A stretch of DNA of 64,000 nt, from the NCBI GenBank assembly GCA_021151825.1, contig JAGKWQ010000008.1:124001-188000 (forward strand), in the 5' to 3' direction. Position 1 is the stretch's first letter. Each line of letters opens with the position of its first letter. The DNA is from Cellvibrionaceae bacterium. Lineage in GTDB: Bacteria; Pseudomonadota; Gammaproteobacteria; Pseudomonadales; Cellvibrionaceae. Of the stretch, positions 7,586-15,606 are shown one piece after another. The notes under the pieces are model-generated. The model was given only the letters and a program-made list of their open reading frames with translations. It did no database searches and was not told where the DNA came from. The position numbers and the translations under genes were made by a program.

Positions 7586-8773
7586 TTAAGAAAGGCGCTG
7601 TTTAAAATCGCTGTAGCTAAACTCACGGATTATTTCCAGCTCATTAGTGCATGAATCCCACACGGCAATTGCCGGCAAATTAATGCCATTAAATGTAGTA
7701 GTTTTCACCATAGTGTAATGAGCCATATCATCAAACATTAAACGCTGACCTATTTTCAGCGGTTGCGCAAATGAATAATCACCAATGACATCGCCAGCCA
7801 AACAGGTCATGCCGCCTAAACGGTAAGTATGCGCCAATTCCCCAGGCATTCCCGCACCTAACACATCCGCGCGATATGGCATTTCCAATACATCCGGCAT
7901 ATGACAGGTGGCAGATGTATCCAGAATAGCTTGCGCGATTGTGTTCCAGGTAATATCCAGCACTTCTGCAACCAGAACACCACTGCGAATCGCCACCGCC
8001 TCACCTGGCTCCAGGTAAACCTGCAAACCATACTCAGTTCGAAAGGATTTAATCATCTCGATTAAATCATCAACCTGATAATCCTCACGACTAATATGAT
8101 GACCGCCACCAAAATTAATCCATTGAATTTGATCAAAATACTGGCCGAATTTTTCTTTTACAGCAGCGAGTGTACGTTGCAGCGGTGGCAAATCTTGTTG
8201 GCAAAGCGTATGAAAATGCAAACCGTTAATACCATCCAATAAAGCAGGGGCATCACGCAATGATTGTTCAAATTGTGCAATAGGTACGCCCATACGCGAA
8301 CAAGGTGCGCAAGGATCGTAGAGTGCAACCTCACCTTCAGAATGCTCGGGATTAATGCGAATACCAAATTGCAATTCAGGACGATATTGCTGTGCACTTA
8401 ATGCTAATGATTTAAACCGCGACCATTGGGAAAATGAATTAAACAACACATGATCTGCAATGTTTAATATTTCGATTAAATCCGATTCTTTATAAGCAGC
8501 GGAATAACAATGTACCTCTCCCCCAAACTCTTCCCTCCCCAATCGCGCTTCGTGCAAACCGCTAGCGCAAGTTCCGGAAAGATATTGACGAAATAAAGGT
8601 GCAAGATTCCAGCAGGAAAATGCTTTTAGTGCAGCCAATACTTTTGCTCCACTTTCTCGCTGAACACGATTGAGGATTTTTAAATTATCCTCCACGGCCG
8701 CCTTATCAATTACAAAACAAGGTGATGGCACTCGGGAGGCATCGAAATGGGTAAAGTATTCGCGTTTTTGCAT
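7586..8773 (-). CDS. nspC: Carboxynorspermidine decarboxylase
   Basis: NspC is a PLP-dependent alanine-racemase-fold decarboxylase that converts carboxynorspermidine or carboxyspermidine to norspermidine or spermidine. The 395-residue length is near normal for the family. PLP lysine: VLAALKAFSCWN (Lys50). Other motifs are INFGGGHHIS (phosphate loop), YLEPGEAVAI, and near the C-terminus GMTCLAGDVIGDYSF, whose Cys contributes to the active site at the dimer interface. Upstream on the same strand is its partner dehydrogenase, separated by a REP-like double hairpin. No good SD is visible before ATG 8773, so translation may be weak or structure-dependent. Confidence 0.93.
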   Translation of the reverse strand: MQKREYFTHFDASRVPSPCFVIDKAAVEDNLKILNRVQRESGAKVLAALKAFSCWNLAPLFRQYLSGTCASGLHEARLGREEFGGEVHCYSAAYKESDLIEILNIADHVLFNSFSQWSRFKSLALSAQQYRPELQFGIRINPEHSEGEVALYDPCAPCSRMGVPIAQFEQSLRDAPALLDGINGLHFHTLCQQDLPPLQRTLAAVKEKFGQYFDQIQWINFGGGHHISREDYQVDDLIEMIKSFRTEYGLQVYLEPGEAVAIRSGVLVAEVLDITWNTIAQAILDTSATCHMPDVLEMPYRADVLGAGMPGELAHTYRLGGMTCLAGDVIGDYSFAQPLKIGQRLMFDDMAHYTMVKTTTFNGINLPAIAVWDSCTNELEIIREFSYSDFKQRLS

Positions 8774-8782
8774 TGGAGTAAC

Positions 8783-8880
8783 TTTTGTAGGTTGGGGTGA
8801 GGAACAAACCCCAACGCTGTTGTCGAATAGAAATGTTGGAGTTCGTTCTCAGGCTGCGCGCCTCGCCTCCAACCTACAAA
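8783..8880. repeat. REP/BIME-like double hairpin
   Basis: The two ends are inverted copies: TTTTGTAGGTTGGGG at 8783-8797 and CCTCCAACCTACAAA at 8866-8880. Each half folds by itself: GTTGGGGT / ACCCCAAC (8791-8815) and GTTGGAG / CTCCAAC (about 8835-8873). The GTAGGTTGGGGTGAGG...CCCCAAC motif resembles the dispersed palindromic repeats (REP/BIME) of many proteobacteria that RAYT transposases mobilise. It exactly fills the space between nspC and the dehydrogenase gene and ends at the stop codon of the latter. Confidence 0.75.
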
Positions 8881-10080
8881 TCAGCCCTGCATTACATTTG
8901 GATCAACATCCACAACCTGCCACGGTAAACCGTATTGATTGAGATCCTCCATAAACGGATCCGGATCATGCTGTTCCATATTCCATACACCCGGTTTTTT
9001 CCACTTGCCTTCCAGAATCATTTTTGCCCCAATCATTGCCGGCACACCTGTCGTGTAGGAAATCGCTTGTGATTTTACTTCGCGATAACACTCCTGATGA
9101 TCACAGACGTTATACACAAACATCGTTTTTGGTTGACCATCCTTCACCCCTTGCACCAAACAACCAATACAAGTTTTACCTTTGGTTAAGGGGCCAAGGC
9201 TGGCGGGGTCAGGCAGCAAGGCTTTCAAAAATTGCAGCGGGACAATTTCGCGACCATCGAACATAACCGGCTCAATCCCGGTCATTCCCACATTTCCCAA
9301 TACTTCTAAATGTTTCAGGTAATTGTCCGAAAATGTCATCCAGAAACGTGCGCGCTTGATTTCCGGAAAATGTTTTACGATAGACTCCAACTCTTCGTGG
9401 TACATCATGTAAATTTTCTTCGGCCCAATATCGGCTGGAAAATCAAAAACCTGGTTCACAGATAGCGGTGAAGTCTCTACCCAATCACCATTTTCCCAAT
9501 AACGGCCATTTGCAGTCACTTCACGGATATTAATTTCCGGATTGAAGTTGGTGGCAAATGGCAAACCGTGATCGCCCGCATTGCAATCAATAATATCCAG
9601 ATAATGGATTTCATCAAAATAATGCTTTTTCAAATAAGCGGTATACACATTGGTGACACCGGGATCAAAACCGGAACCGAGTAATGCAGTAATACCTGCA
9701 TTTTTAAATTTATCCTGATAAGCCCATTGCCATGAGTATTCAAATTTTGCAGTGTCCAGCGGTTCATAATTAGCAGTATCCAGATAATCAACACCGGTTT
9801 CTAAACAGGCATCCATAATATGCAGATCCTGATATGGCAAGGCAACGTTAATCACCAGATCCGGTTTTTCAGCGTTAATCAGTGCAACCAACTCAGGCAC
9901 ATTATCCGCATCCACCCGAGCGGTTTTGATCGGACGATTTAATTGTGCTGCTATCGCTTTGCATTTGGACTCAGTGCGACTCGCCAATACAATTTCTGAA
10001 AAAACCTCAGGCAATTGAGCACATTTATGCACCACCACACCACTTACGCCACCTGCTCCAATAATTAACACTTTTGCCAT
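8881..10080 (-). CDS. Carboxynorspermidine / carboxyspermidine dehydrogenase
   Basis: A saccharopine-dehydrogenase-like protein of 399 residues that condenses aspartate semialdehyde with a diamine using NADPH, giving carboxynorspermidine (diaminopropane) or carboxyspermidine (putrescine). The Rossmann start is clear (KVLIIGAGGVSGVVVHKCAQ). Further family motifs are NVALPYQDLHIMDACLETGVDYLDTANYEP, GSGFDPGVTNVY and DHGLPFATNFNPEINIREVT. It pairs with nspC downstream and with speA upstream, so agmatine-derived putrescine is the likely substrate. The start is set at the second ATG (10080), nine bases after GGAG; ATG 10086 is only three bases from it. speA ends with a strong terminator, so this gene probably has its own promoter in the 90-bp gap. 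Confidence 0.92.
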   Translation of the reverse strand: MAKVLIIGAGGVSGVVVHKCAQLPEVFSEIVLASRTESKCKAIAAQLNRPIKTARVDADNVPELVALINAEKPDLVINVALPYQDLHIMDACLETGVDYLDTANYEPLDTAKFEYSWQWAYQDKFKNAGITALLGSGFDPGVTNVYTAYLKKHYFDEIHYLDIIDCNAGDHGLPFATNFNPEINIREVTANGRYWENGDWVETSPLSVNQVFDFPADIGPKKIYMMYHEELESIVKHFPEIKRARFWMTFSDNYLKHLEVLGNVGMTGIEPVMFDGREIVPLQFLKALLPDPASLGPLTKGKTCIGCLVQGVKDGQPKTMFVYNVCDHQECYREVKSQAISYTTGVPAMIGAKMILEGKWKKPGVWNMEQHDPDPFMEDLNQYGLPWQVVDVDPNVMQG

Positions 10081-10112
10081 TATCATTTACTCCAACACTG
10101 CATACTTATCAC

Positions 10113-10154
10113 TTAAAAAAATAAAACCGCCCGGGCGCAGGTTCTGCGCCCGGG
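10113..10154 (-). terminator. Intrinsic terminator of speA
   Basis: An 11-bp GC-rich perfect stem CCCGGGCGCAG (10130-10140) / CTGCGCCCGGG (10144-10154) with loop GTT. On the minus strand it is followed by CGGTTTTATTTTTTT. Confidence 0.92.
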
Positions 10155-10173
10155 GAATATTAATTCAACAAAA

Positions 10174-12099
10174 TTATTTCTCGAAATAGGTATAACCGCG
10201 CAACCCTTCGGAATATGCCGCTAACATTTGCTGGCGATCAGCAACACTAATTATGTTATCGCGCACTGCCTGTTCGGCAGTTTCACGAAATTGCTGATAA
10301 AGCGCAGCAGGATCATACTCAACGTAACTCAACACATCGGCAATGCTATCGCCCTGGAGTTCATGCACAAAATCCAGGCTACTATCAGCATTAATACGCA
10401 CGCTCGCGACATTAGTATCACCAAACAGATTATGCAAATCCCCAAGTGTTTCCTGATAAGCGCCGACAAGAAAAACTCCCAGGTAATATTCTTCACCGAT
10501 TTTTATCGGATGCAAAGGTAACGTTGAAGATTCACCGGTTGGTGTTGCGAACTTTTGCAGCTTACCATCACAATCACAAGTAAGATCTGCGATGATTGCT
10601 TGTCGTGTTGGTTCTTCATTCAAACGATGAATAGGCATCACCGGAAACACTTGCCCGATTGCCCAGGAATCCGGCAACGATTGAAACACACTGAAATTAC
10701 CGTAATAAATATCTGCCAGTAATTGCGAGAGTGTTTCCAATTCAGCAGGAATCCGTTTCATTTCCGGTAAGAGCGCCGCAATTTTTTGCAATGCAGCCAA
10801 ATAAATATTTTCACTCAATACACGATGACGCAGATTGATATCACCTGAATTAAATAAATCGCGAATTTTATCGCGATAATACATAACATCGTTATATGAC
10901 TCTTGCAGATTATTAACACTGATTTCAGCTAAAGACTGCCACAAGTTTTGAATCATTTCATGACAAGGATGCGGCAATATATTCGGCAATGTTGTGGGCT
11001 CAAATTGAGTCACATCGAGGATATTAAATAATAATATTGCTGTATGCGCGACAGTCGCACGCCCCGATTCAGTAACAATCGTTGGGTGCGGTATGTGATG
11101 CTTATCCAGGCTTTCCTGAATGGCTTCAACCACGTCGATACAATATTCCTGCACCGAATAGTTGCGACTATGCCCGTTGGTACTGCAAGTGCCGTCATAA
11201 TCAATGGCAAGACCTCCGCCCAAATCCAGGTATTGCAGTGGCGCACCTTCGCCCACTAATTCAATGTAGTAGCGACAGGCCTCCAATACACCTGCACGAA
11301 TGCTGCGAATATTAGGAATTTGCGATCCGAGGTGAAAGTGTAATAATTGGAAACAATGTAATAAATTTGCTTCACGTAATGTATCGATCACAGTGACCAA
11401 TTCATTGGTATTTAAACCAAACAAACTGCGATCACCACTATCCGCACTCCAGTGCCCTTCCACTTTAGTTGATAGTTTCAAGCGCACACCGATAAGCGGT
11501 TCAATGCCCAATGTACGGCTGCGCTCAATGACGGATTGCAATTCACTCAATGTTTCCAATACAAAAAAACATTTAAAACCCAGTTTGCGCGATTGCAAAC
11601 CGAGGCTAATAAATTCAGCATCCTTGTAACCATTACAAATAATTAAACTCTCGCGATTAGTGATAGTTGCGAGTGCAATCATTAATTCAGCTTTACTACC
11701 AGCTTCCAAACCGTGATTGTAGCGTTCACCGAAACGTGCAATTTCTGCAACCACATGGCTTTGTTGATTAACTTTGATGGGAAAAACACCGCGATATTGT
11801 CCACGATAGCCGGAAGACTCCATCGCTTGGGAAAATGAATCGTTGAGGATACTGATGCGAGTATCAACAAGATTCTCAAGCCTTAACAATACTGGCATTT
11901 GCAAACCCCGCTGCTGCAAACCATCCACAATATGCATTAAGGAAACGCAGGCATCACCGTTTGCAGCAGGCACACAAACGGTTACCTCACCAGCCTCAGA
12001 TACACCAAAATAGTTGCTGCTCCATTCATCAATGCCATACAACTCAGCGGACTTGCGTGCTGACCAATTGTTTTCAGGTTGTGGTGCAGGAATATTCAT
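10174..12099 (-). CDS. speA: Biosynthetic arginine decarboxylase
   Basis: SpeA, a PLP enzyme of the alanine-racemase fold, decarboxylates arginine to agmatine, the first step to putrescine. 641 residues, normal for SpeA. Visible motifs are YRGVFPIKVNQQSHVV with the PLP lysine, LEAGSKAELMIAL, IICNGYKDAEFI, FHLGSQIPNI, YLDLGGGLAIDYDGT and TESGRA. The C-terminal helical insert and arm (NILPHPCHEMI to GYTYFEK) are complete. Start ATG 12099 follows AAGGAG; a longer version beginning at 12123 lacks an SD. It ends in a strong terminator. It heads the polyamine cluster with the dehydrogenase and nspC; agmatine-to-putrescine genes are not in the window. Confidence 0.96.
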   Translation of the reverse strand: MNIPAPQPENNWSARKSAELYGIDEWSSNYFGVSEAGEVTVCVPAANGDACVSLMHIVDGLQQRGLQMPVLLRLENLVDTRISILNDSFSQAMESSGYRGQYRGVFPIKVNQQSHVVAEIARFGERYNHGLEAGSKAELMIALATITNRESLIICNGYKDAEFISLGLQSRKLGFKCFFVLETLSELQSVIERSRTLGIEPLIGVRLKLSTKVEGHWSADSGDRSLFGLNTNELVTVIDTLREANLLHCFQLLHFHLGSQIPNIRSIRAGVLEACRYYIELVGEGAPLQYLDLGGGLAIDYDGTCSTNGHSRNYSVQEYCIDVVEAIQESLDKHHIPHPTIVTESGRATVAHTAILLFNILDVTQFEPTTLPNILPHPCHEMIQNLWQSLAEISVNNLQESYNDVMYYRDKIRDLFNSGDINLRHRVLSENIYLAALQKIAALLPEMKRIPAELETLSQLLADIYYGNFSVFQSLPDSWAIGQVFPVMPIHRLNEEPTRQAIIADLTCDCDGKLQKFATPTGESSTLPLHPIKIGEEYYLGVFLVGAYQETLGDLHNLFGDTNVASVRINADSSLDFVHELQGDSIADVLSYVEYDPAALYQQFRETAEQAVRDNIISVADRQQMLAAYSEGLRGYTYFEK

Positions 12100-12260
12100 A
12101 CAGGCTCCTTGGAACGCAGGCAATTACAGGTGCAGGGACAAATGCCATTTTAAAATAAAAAATGGCGCGCAATTGTCCACATTTTTGATGAAAAATAAAG
12201 GCACACTGCATTTATGTGCAATTTTCAGACAATTTTTATGCACAAAGATGCGAGCTTTTG

Positions 12261-13904
12261 CTATTTGACCACCGTCTTTACTGATGCGTTCTCCGTGAGA
12301 TAACGAATCAATACCCCCATATTCCGGATATAGGCTCCAGTGGAAATTCCCATGGCCGGATTATCCACAGGGTATGGCGAAGTATCCCATTTATCCCCCA
12401 CCATGGTGTTGGCATAGCGATTATCGTTACCCGCACTTTTGCGTTTTGGTGGTTGACCGATGTAAGGATTGGTAGTGAAGAAAAGTGGTGTGGGCCAGTA
12501 ACCACTGGCATTAAGTTCGCTAATTAATTTGCCAGCTTTTTTCTCCAATGATTCCTCATCATTTTTTGCGCGTTCAGATTGCGCACGAAAATTTAAATCA
12601 GAAAAACTCACTTTCCCCAAGGTAAAATATTTTGGCAATTCCATACGCATAGATTCACGCAATGGGGAATTTCGGTTCACTTCATTCACGGGAATCACTA
12701 ATGCAGCGTTATAGGCTTTGCGTAATTCATCAACCGGAATACTTGCTGCTGATTTGTAATGCGCCAGCATATTTCCAGGCAAATAATCCACATAGTAATT
12801 ACCATTTATAACATTGGAACCGCGGCGATGAGTATAAATCGCCTTCCCGGTTCCCACCTCAATAAATCCCGGATGAGTTCGCCCTTCTATTTTAGACGTG
12901 TCAATCACTGTTAATGACTCAAGCCAATCCAGGGCTTCAGGAATTCGCGCCAGAAATTTACTATCACCGGTTAAACGATAAAATTTAATCAGCTGCGTAA
13001 TATTCTCAGCAGTAGTCGGTGTGTGCAAACTGCGTGGTTCATAAGAACGCGCAGCGGCTGGTTGTAATTCTGTTGTGTATTGCAATGCCCACCCTGGTTG
13101 CGGCTGGCCTTGCTGGGTAACGATAAAGGCATTCATTGCACGAATTATTGGTTCTCGCACACGTGTTTCACCTAACGTTTGATAGCACATTAACAAGAAA
13201 TCAATATTCTCTGCAGCTACGTCATCGTTGAATGTAATAAACGATGAATAATCGGGGTGATCCGGATATGGATGATCGTACATTAATGGAAATCGTTGCG
13301 GCCAACCACCAATCGGGTATTGGCTATTCAACACAAAATTAATTGTTTTATTTAGTGGGACGCGATATTGCTCATCACGTTTTTCCAGATACATCCGTAA
13401 TAAAAATTTTGCAGCGTCTGCCGTACCTACATCATCAAAAGTAGCATTGCCATAGTAATGTTGGAATTCTTCTAATCTCCATGCATGTTTACCAATGGTC
13501 GCATACCATTCTTTTAGTGATGTTTCACCTGCGTAATCCGCGACATAATTCCAGCCACCACTTGGATGCTGCGCGTAAATAATTGCCGCCGCAATTTTTT
13601 GTGCACCCTGATAATAAAACTCATCGCCCGTTGCATGGTAGGCATCCAGCATTAAATGACCGACGCTTGCGGTACCCGGCGGTTGCATCCAGATCATAGT
13701 GCGCTTCGCTTCAAGCTCGCCCCACTGCCGTGAAAAATCCGGCAAATAAGACCAAACAAAACCACCGCGATAACTGGCTTTTTCCAGCATAAATTGACTG
13801 GCAGTTTTCATAGTCGCAAGAATGTTCTCCCTTGAAATAGCAGTCCCGGAATAAACATCAGCAGAAGTTAATAAAACCAAACAAAAAAATATATAAATAC
13901 GCAT
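12261..13904 (-). CDS. Secreted pectate lyase, PL10-like
   Basis: Cleaves polygalacturonate by Ca-dependent beta-elimination. Signal peptide 1-19 (MRIYIFFCLVLLTSADVYS), then an (alpha/alpha) toroid with PL10 signatures: FDDVGTADAAKFLLRMY (156-172), NSQYPIGGWPQRFP (193-206), FITFNDD (222-228) and AARSYEPRSL (284-293). The C-terminal 200 residues extend past the usual PL10 core and include a conserved-looking NDNRYANTMVGDKWDTS block; they may be a divergent second half. There is no CBM or serine linker. Start ATG 13904 gives the signal peptide and an AGAG SD; the in-frame ATG at 13979 would bury it. A LacI-type operator at 14086-14097 lies about 180 bp upstream, between this gene and the divergent cysteine-rich secreted protein. 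Confidence 0.88.
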   Translation of the reverse strand: MRIYIFFCLVLLTSADVYSGTAISRENILATMKTASQFMLEKASYRGGFVWSYLPDFSRQWGELEAKRTMIWMQPPGTASVGHLMLDAYHATGDEFYYQGAQKIAAAIIYAQHPSGGWNYVADYAGETSLKEWYATIGKHAWRLEEFQHYYGNATFDDVGTADAAKFLLRMYLEKRDEQYRVPLNKTINFVLNSQYPIGGWPQRFPLMYDHPYPDHPDYSSFITFNDDVAAENIDFLLMCYQTLGETRVREPIIRAMNAFIVTQQGQPQPGWALQYTTELQPAAARSYEPRSLHTPTTAENITQLIKFYRLTGDSKFLARIPEALDWLESLTVIDTSKIEGRTHPGFIEVGTGKAIYTHRRGSNVINGNYYVDYLPGNMLAHYKSAASIPVDELRKAYNAALVIPVNEVNRNSPLRESMRMELPKYFTLGKVSFSDLNFRAQSERAKNDEESLEKKAGKLISELNASGYWPTPLFFTTNPYIGQPPKRKSAGNDNRYANTMVGDKWDTSPYPVDNPAMGISTGAYIRNMGVLIRYLTENASVKTVVK

Positions 13905-14278
13905 AGCCAATCTCTTATTGATGATTACGCGACCGTTTTCATTGCCGATTAAATATTTTTTTAATAACCAATAGGCCAATCATTGAAAAATTGCTTTTTT
14001 GGCTTATACGGTTGAATTTGTGTTTTTATTTTAGCTTCTATGACACCTAAAGCAACACACCACGAAATCATAGTCAATTCATATTGACAGCGCTGTCTAT
14101 TTTATTATTAACTTTAGCGTCTCCGATAAAAAAACCGCAAATTACTTTATAACAAACCCACGAATTGTTTCGGAGTAGTAAGCTAAGCATTGGAGTCTGC
14201 AATGCTTTTTCCTTTGCATTGGAAAAGCTGATAGGGATTAGGACATTAATATCAATTAAACAAATGGGACATTTAAAA
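13905..14278. other. Divergent intergenic region, pectate lyase / cysteine-rich protein
   Basis: 374 bp without a convincing gene. It holds both divergent promoters and one LacI-type palindrome (14086-14097). A clear -35/-10 pair could not be fixed by eye. In-frame extensions of both flanking genes enter this region but lack SD sequences. Confidence 0.6.
14086..14097. promoter_or_regulatory. LacI-type operator (GACAGCGCTGTC)
   Basis: A perfect 12-bp palindrome with the central CpG typical of LacI/GalR operators, in context TTGACAGCGCTGTCTA. It is the same core as the 16-bp palindrome at 37756-37771 between the GH3 gene and glk. The likely reader is the LacI-family protein encoded at 39100-40131. 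Confidence 0.7.
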
Positions 14279-14770
14279 ATGCTAAAAAATATTGTACGCA
14301 CATCAGCACTGCTATTAAGTTTTTTTGCTTTTTCCGCATACGCAAATGTAGCGATAACCACAGTAACAAATCAGCAATCTGCAACTAACGGATGCACAGT
14401 TAATTCGATAGGAGGCGGATATAACTTTGTTATTTGGGGAGTAAACTGCCCTAGTGAAAATGGAAAAATTGTATACATCCAAACCTCATGGAACCCACAA
14501 TATGGTTCTTGTACGGCCACATCGGTAACTACTGGTTATTGGACATCGTCAAGTTGTACAAATTACACGGTATATCGCTCACCAGCGTCTTCCTCTTCCA
14601 GCGCAGCCAGTTCTTCAAGTGCAAGCTGCACAACGCAATATATCAATATCGGAATGACCTGTAACGGTGGCGCATGCTCAGAAAGCTTTGGCCGCACCTG
14701 TTACGCAGCTGGTGGTACAACAGTTGTAGAGGGTGGCTACTATTCCTGCAGAAAAACTGTTTGCCAGTAA
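14279..14770 (+). CDS. Cysteine-rich two-module secreted protein with serine linker
   Basis: Family not recognised. 163 residues: signal peptide 1-22 (cleavage at AYA/N), an N-terminal module 23-100 with four cysteines (39, 57, 78, 93), a linker of Ser and Ala (101-116), and a C-terminal module 117-163 with six cysteines (117, 128, 133, 141, 157, 162). Short Cys-paired modules joined by poly-Ser are the typical architecture of secreted plant-cell-wall-active proteins in Cellvibrio and Saccharophagus. It contains aromatic-rich stretches (FVIWG, TSWNPQYG, GYWTSS) that could bind glycans. It is divergent from the pectate lyase and shares its operator. ATG 14279 is chosen because it starts the signal peptide; a 38-residue upstream extension is rejected. 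Confidence 0.75.
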   Translation: MLKNIVRTSALLLSFFAFSAYANVAITTVTNQQSATNGCTVNSIGGGYNFVIWGVNCPSENGKIVYIQTSWNPQYGSCTATSVTTGYWTSSSCTNYTVYRSPASSSSSAASSSSASCTTQYINIGMTCNGGACSESFGRTCYAAGGTTVVEGGYYSCRKTVCQ

Positions 14771-14801
14771 GACAACGTTTAAAAACCTATTTCATATTTA
14801 A

Positions 14802-14830
14802 CGGCGATCTTCAGATCGCCGCTTTTAATA
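14802..14830 (+). terminator. Intrinsic terminator after the cysteine-rich gene
   Basis: A stem CGGCGATCT (14802-14810) / AGATCGCCG (14813-14821) with a 2-nt TC gap (loop in effect TTCA) is followed by CTTTTAATATT. Confidence 0.75.
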
Positions 14831-14857
14831 TTCAGCAATATTTCTCCCAGCAATTTT

Positions 14858-15481
14858 TTATCCGGAAAAAACCGTTGGAAATAATCCTTTAATACCACCG
14901 GCAATAAACTCCACAGCAATCGCAGCCAATAACAAGCCCATTACTCGCGTGGACATCACAATACTGCGTTTACTTAAATGCTGGCGAAACCAGGGAAGAA
15001 ATTTAAAACATAACCACAATGAACTGCTTACCAATAAAATGCAGCCGGTGATCGCCACATAATGAAACACCGAACTGGATTGATGGGCGTATACAATTAC
15101 TGCACTCATTGCTCCAGGCCCCGCTAATAACGGCATGGTTAGAGGAACCAATGCAATAGTTTCATCTTGCGCTGCTTCAATTTCTTCCGGTGTATGACCA
15201 CGGGATTTCAACATAGTTAATCCCATCAGCAGCAATATTATGCCACCGGCACATCGAAACGCATCGATACTGATACCAAAAGCCCAGAGAATCCATTCAC
15301 CTAATAGCAAAGCAACCATCAGTGCCGTAAATACCGAAATCACAGTTAAACGCGCCGTTTTGAATTGTTGTTCGCGAGTTTGGTGAACGGTTAGAGCGAT
15401 AAATACAGGAATAGCGCCTAGCGGATCGACAATTGCCAAAAGGCCGATGAGGAATTTGGTGTACTCAGTGATTTCCAGCAT
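14858..15481 (-). CDS. MarC family integral membrane protein
   Basis: A 207-residue MarC/UPF0056 protein with about six transmembrane helices. The first helix contains the family motif LLAIVDPLGAIPVFIAL (13-29). The second half has FRCAGGIILLLMGLTML and PLTMPLLAGPGAMSAVIV (about 113-130), the inverted-repeat counterpart. MarC proteins were once linked to multiple antibiotic resistance, but that link was not upheld and their function remains open. Monocistronic by position: the nearest same-strand gene upstream is at 15607-17187, which reads toward it with a 125-bp gap. Confidence 0.9.
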   Translation of the reverse strand: MLEITEYTKFLIGLLAIVDPLGAIPVFIALTVHQTREQQFKTARLTVISVFTALMVALLLGEWILWAFGISIDAFRCAGGIILLLMGLTMLKSRGHTPEEIEAAQDETIALVPLTMPLLAGPGAMSAVIVYAHQSSSVFHYVAITGCILLVSSSLWLCFKFLPWFRQHLSKRSIVMSTRVMGLLLAAIAVEFIAGGIKGLFPTVFSG

Positions 15482-15606
15482 GACAGTGATCTTGAGAGAT
15501 ATTATTCCAGTCTAGGCAGGTTTTACCGGGTATGCATAATTGGAGCGAAGCCTAATCTGGTCTCCGCTCTTTATCATCGCCGCAATTGGGATATTGCCAG
15601 GACAAT

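Noticed and set aside
14165..14278. 38-residue N-terminal extension of the cysteine-rich protein
   Set aside because: No SD, and it would bury the signal peptide that begins at 14279.
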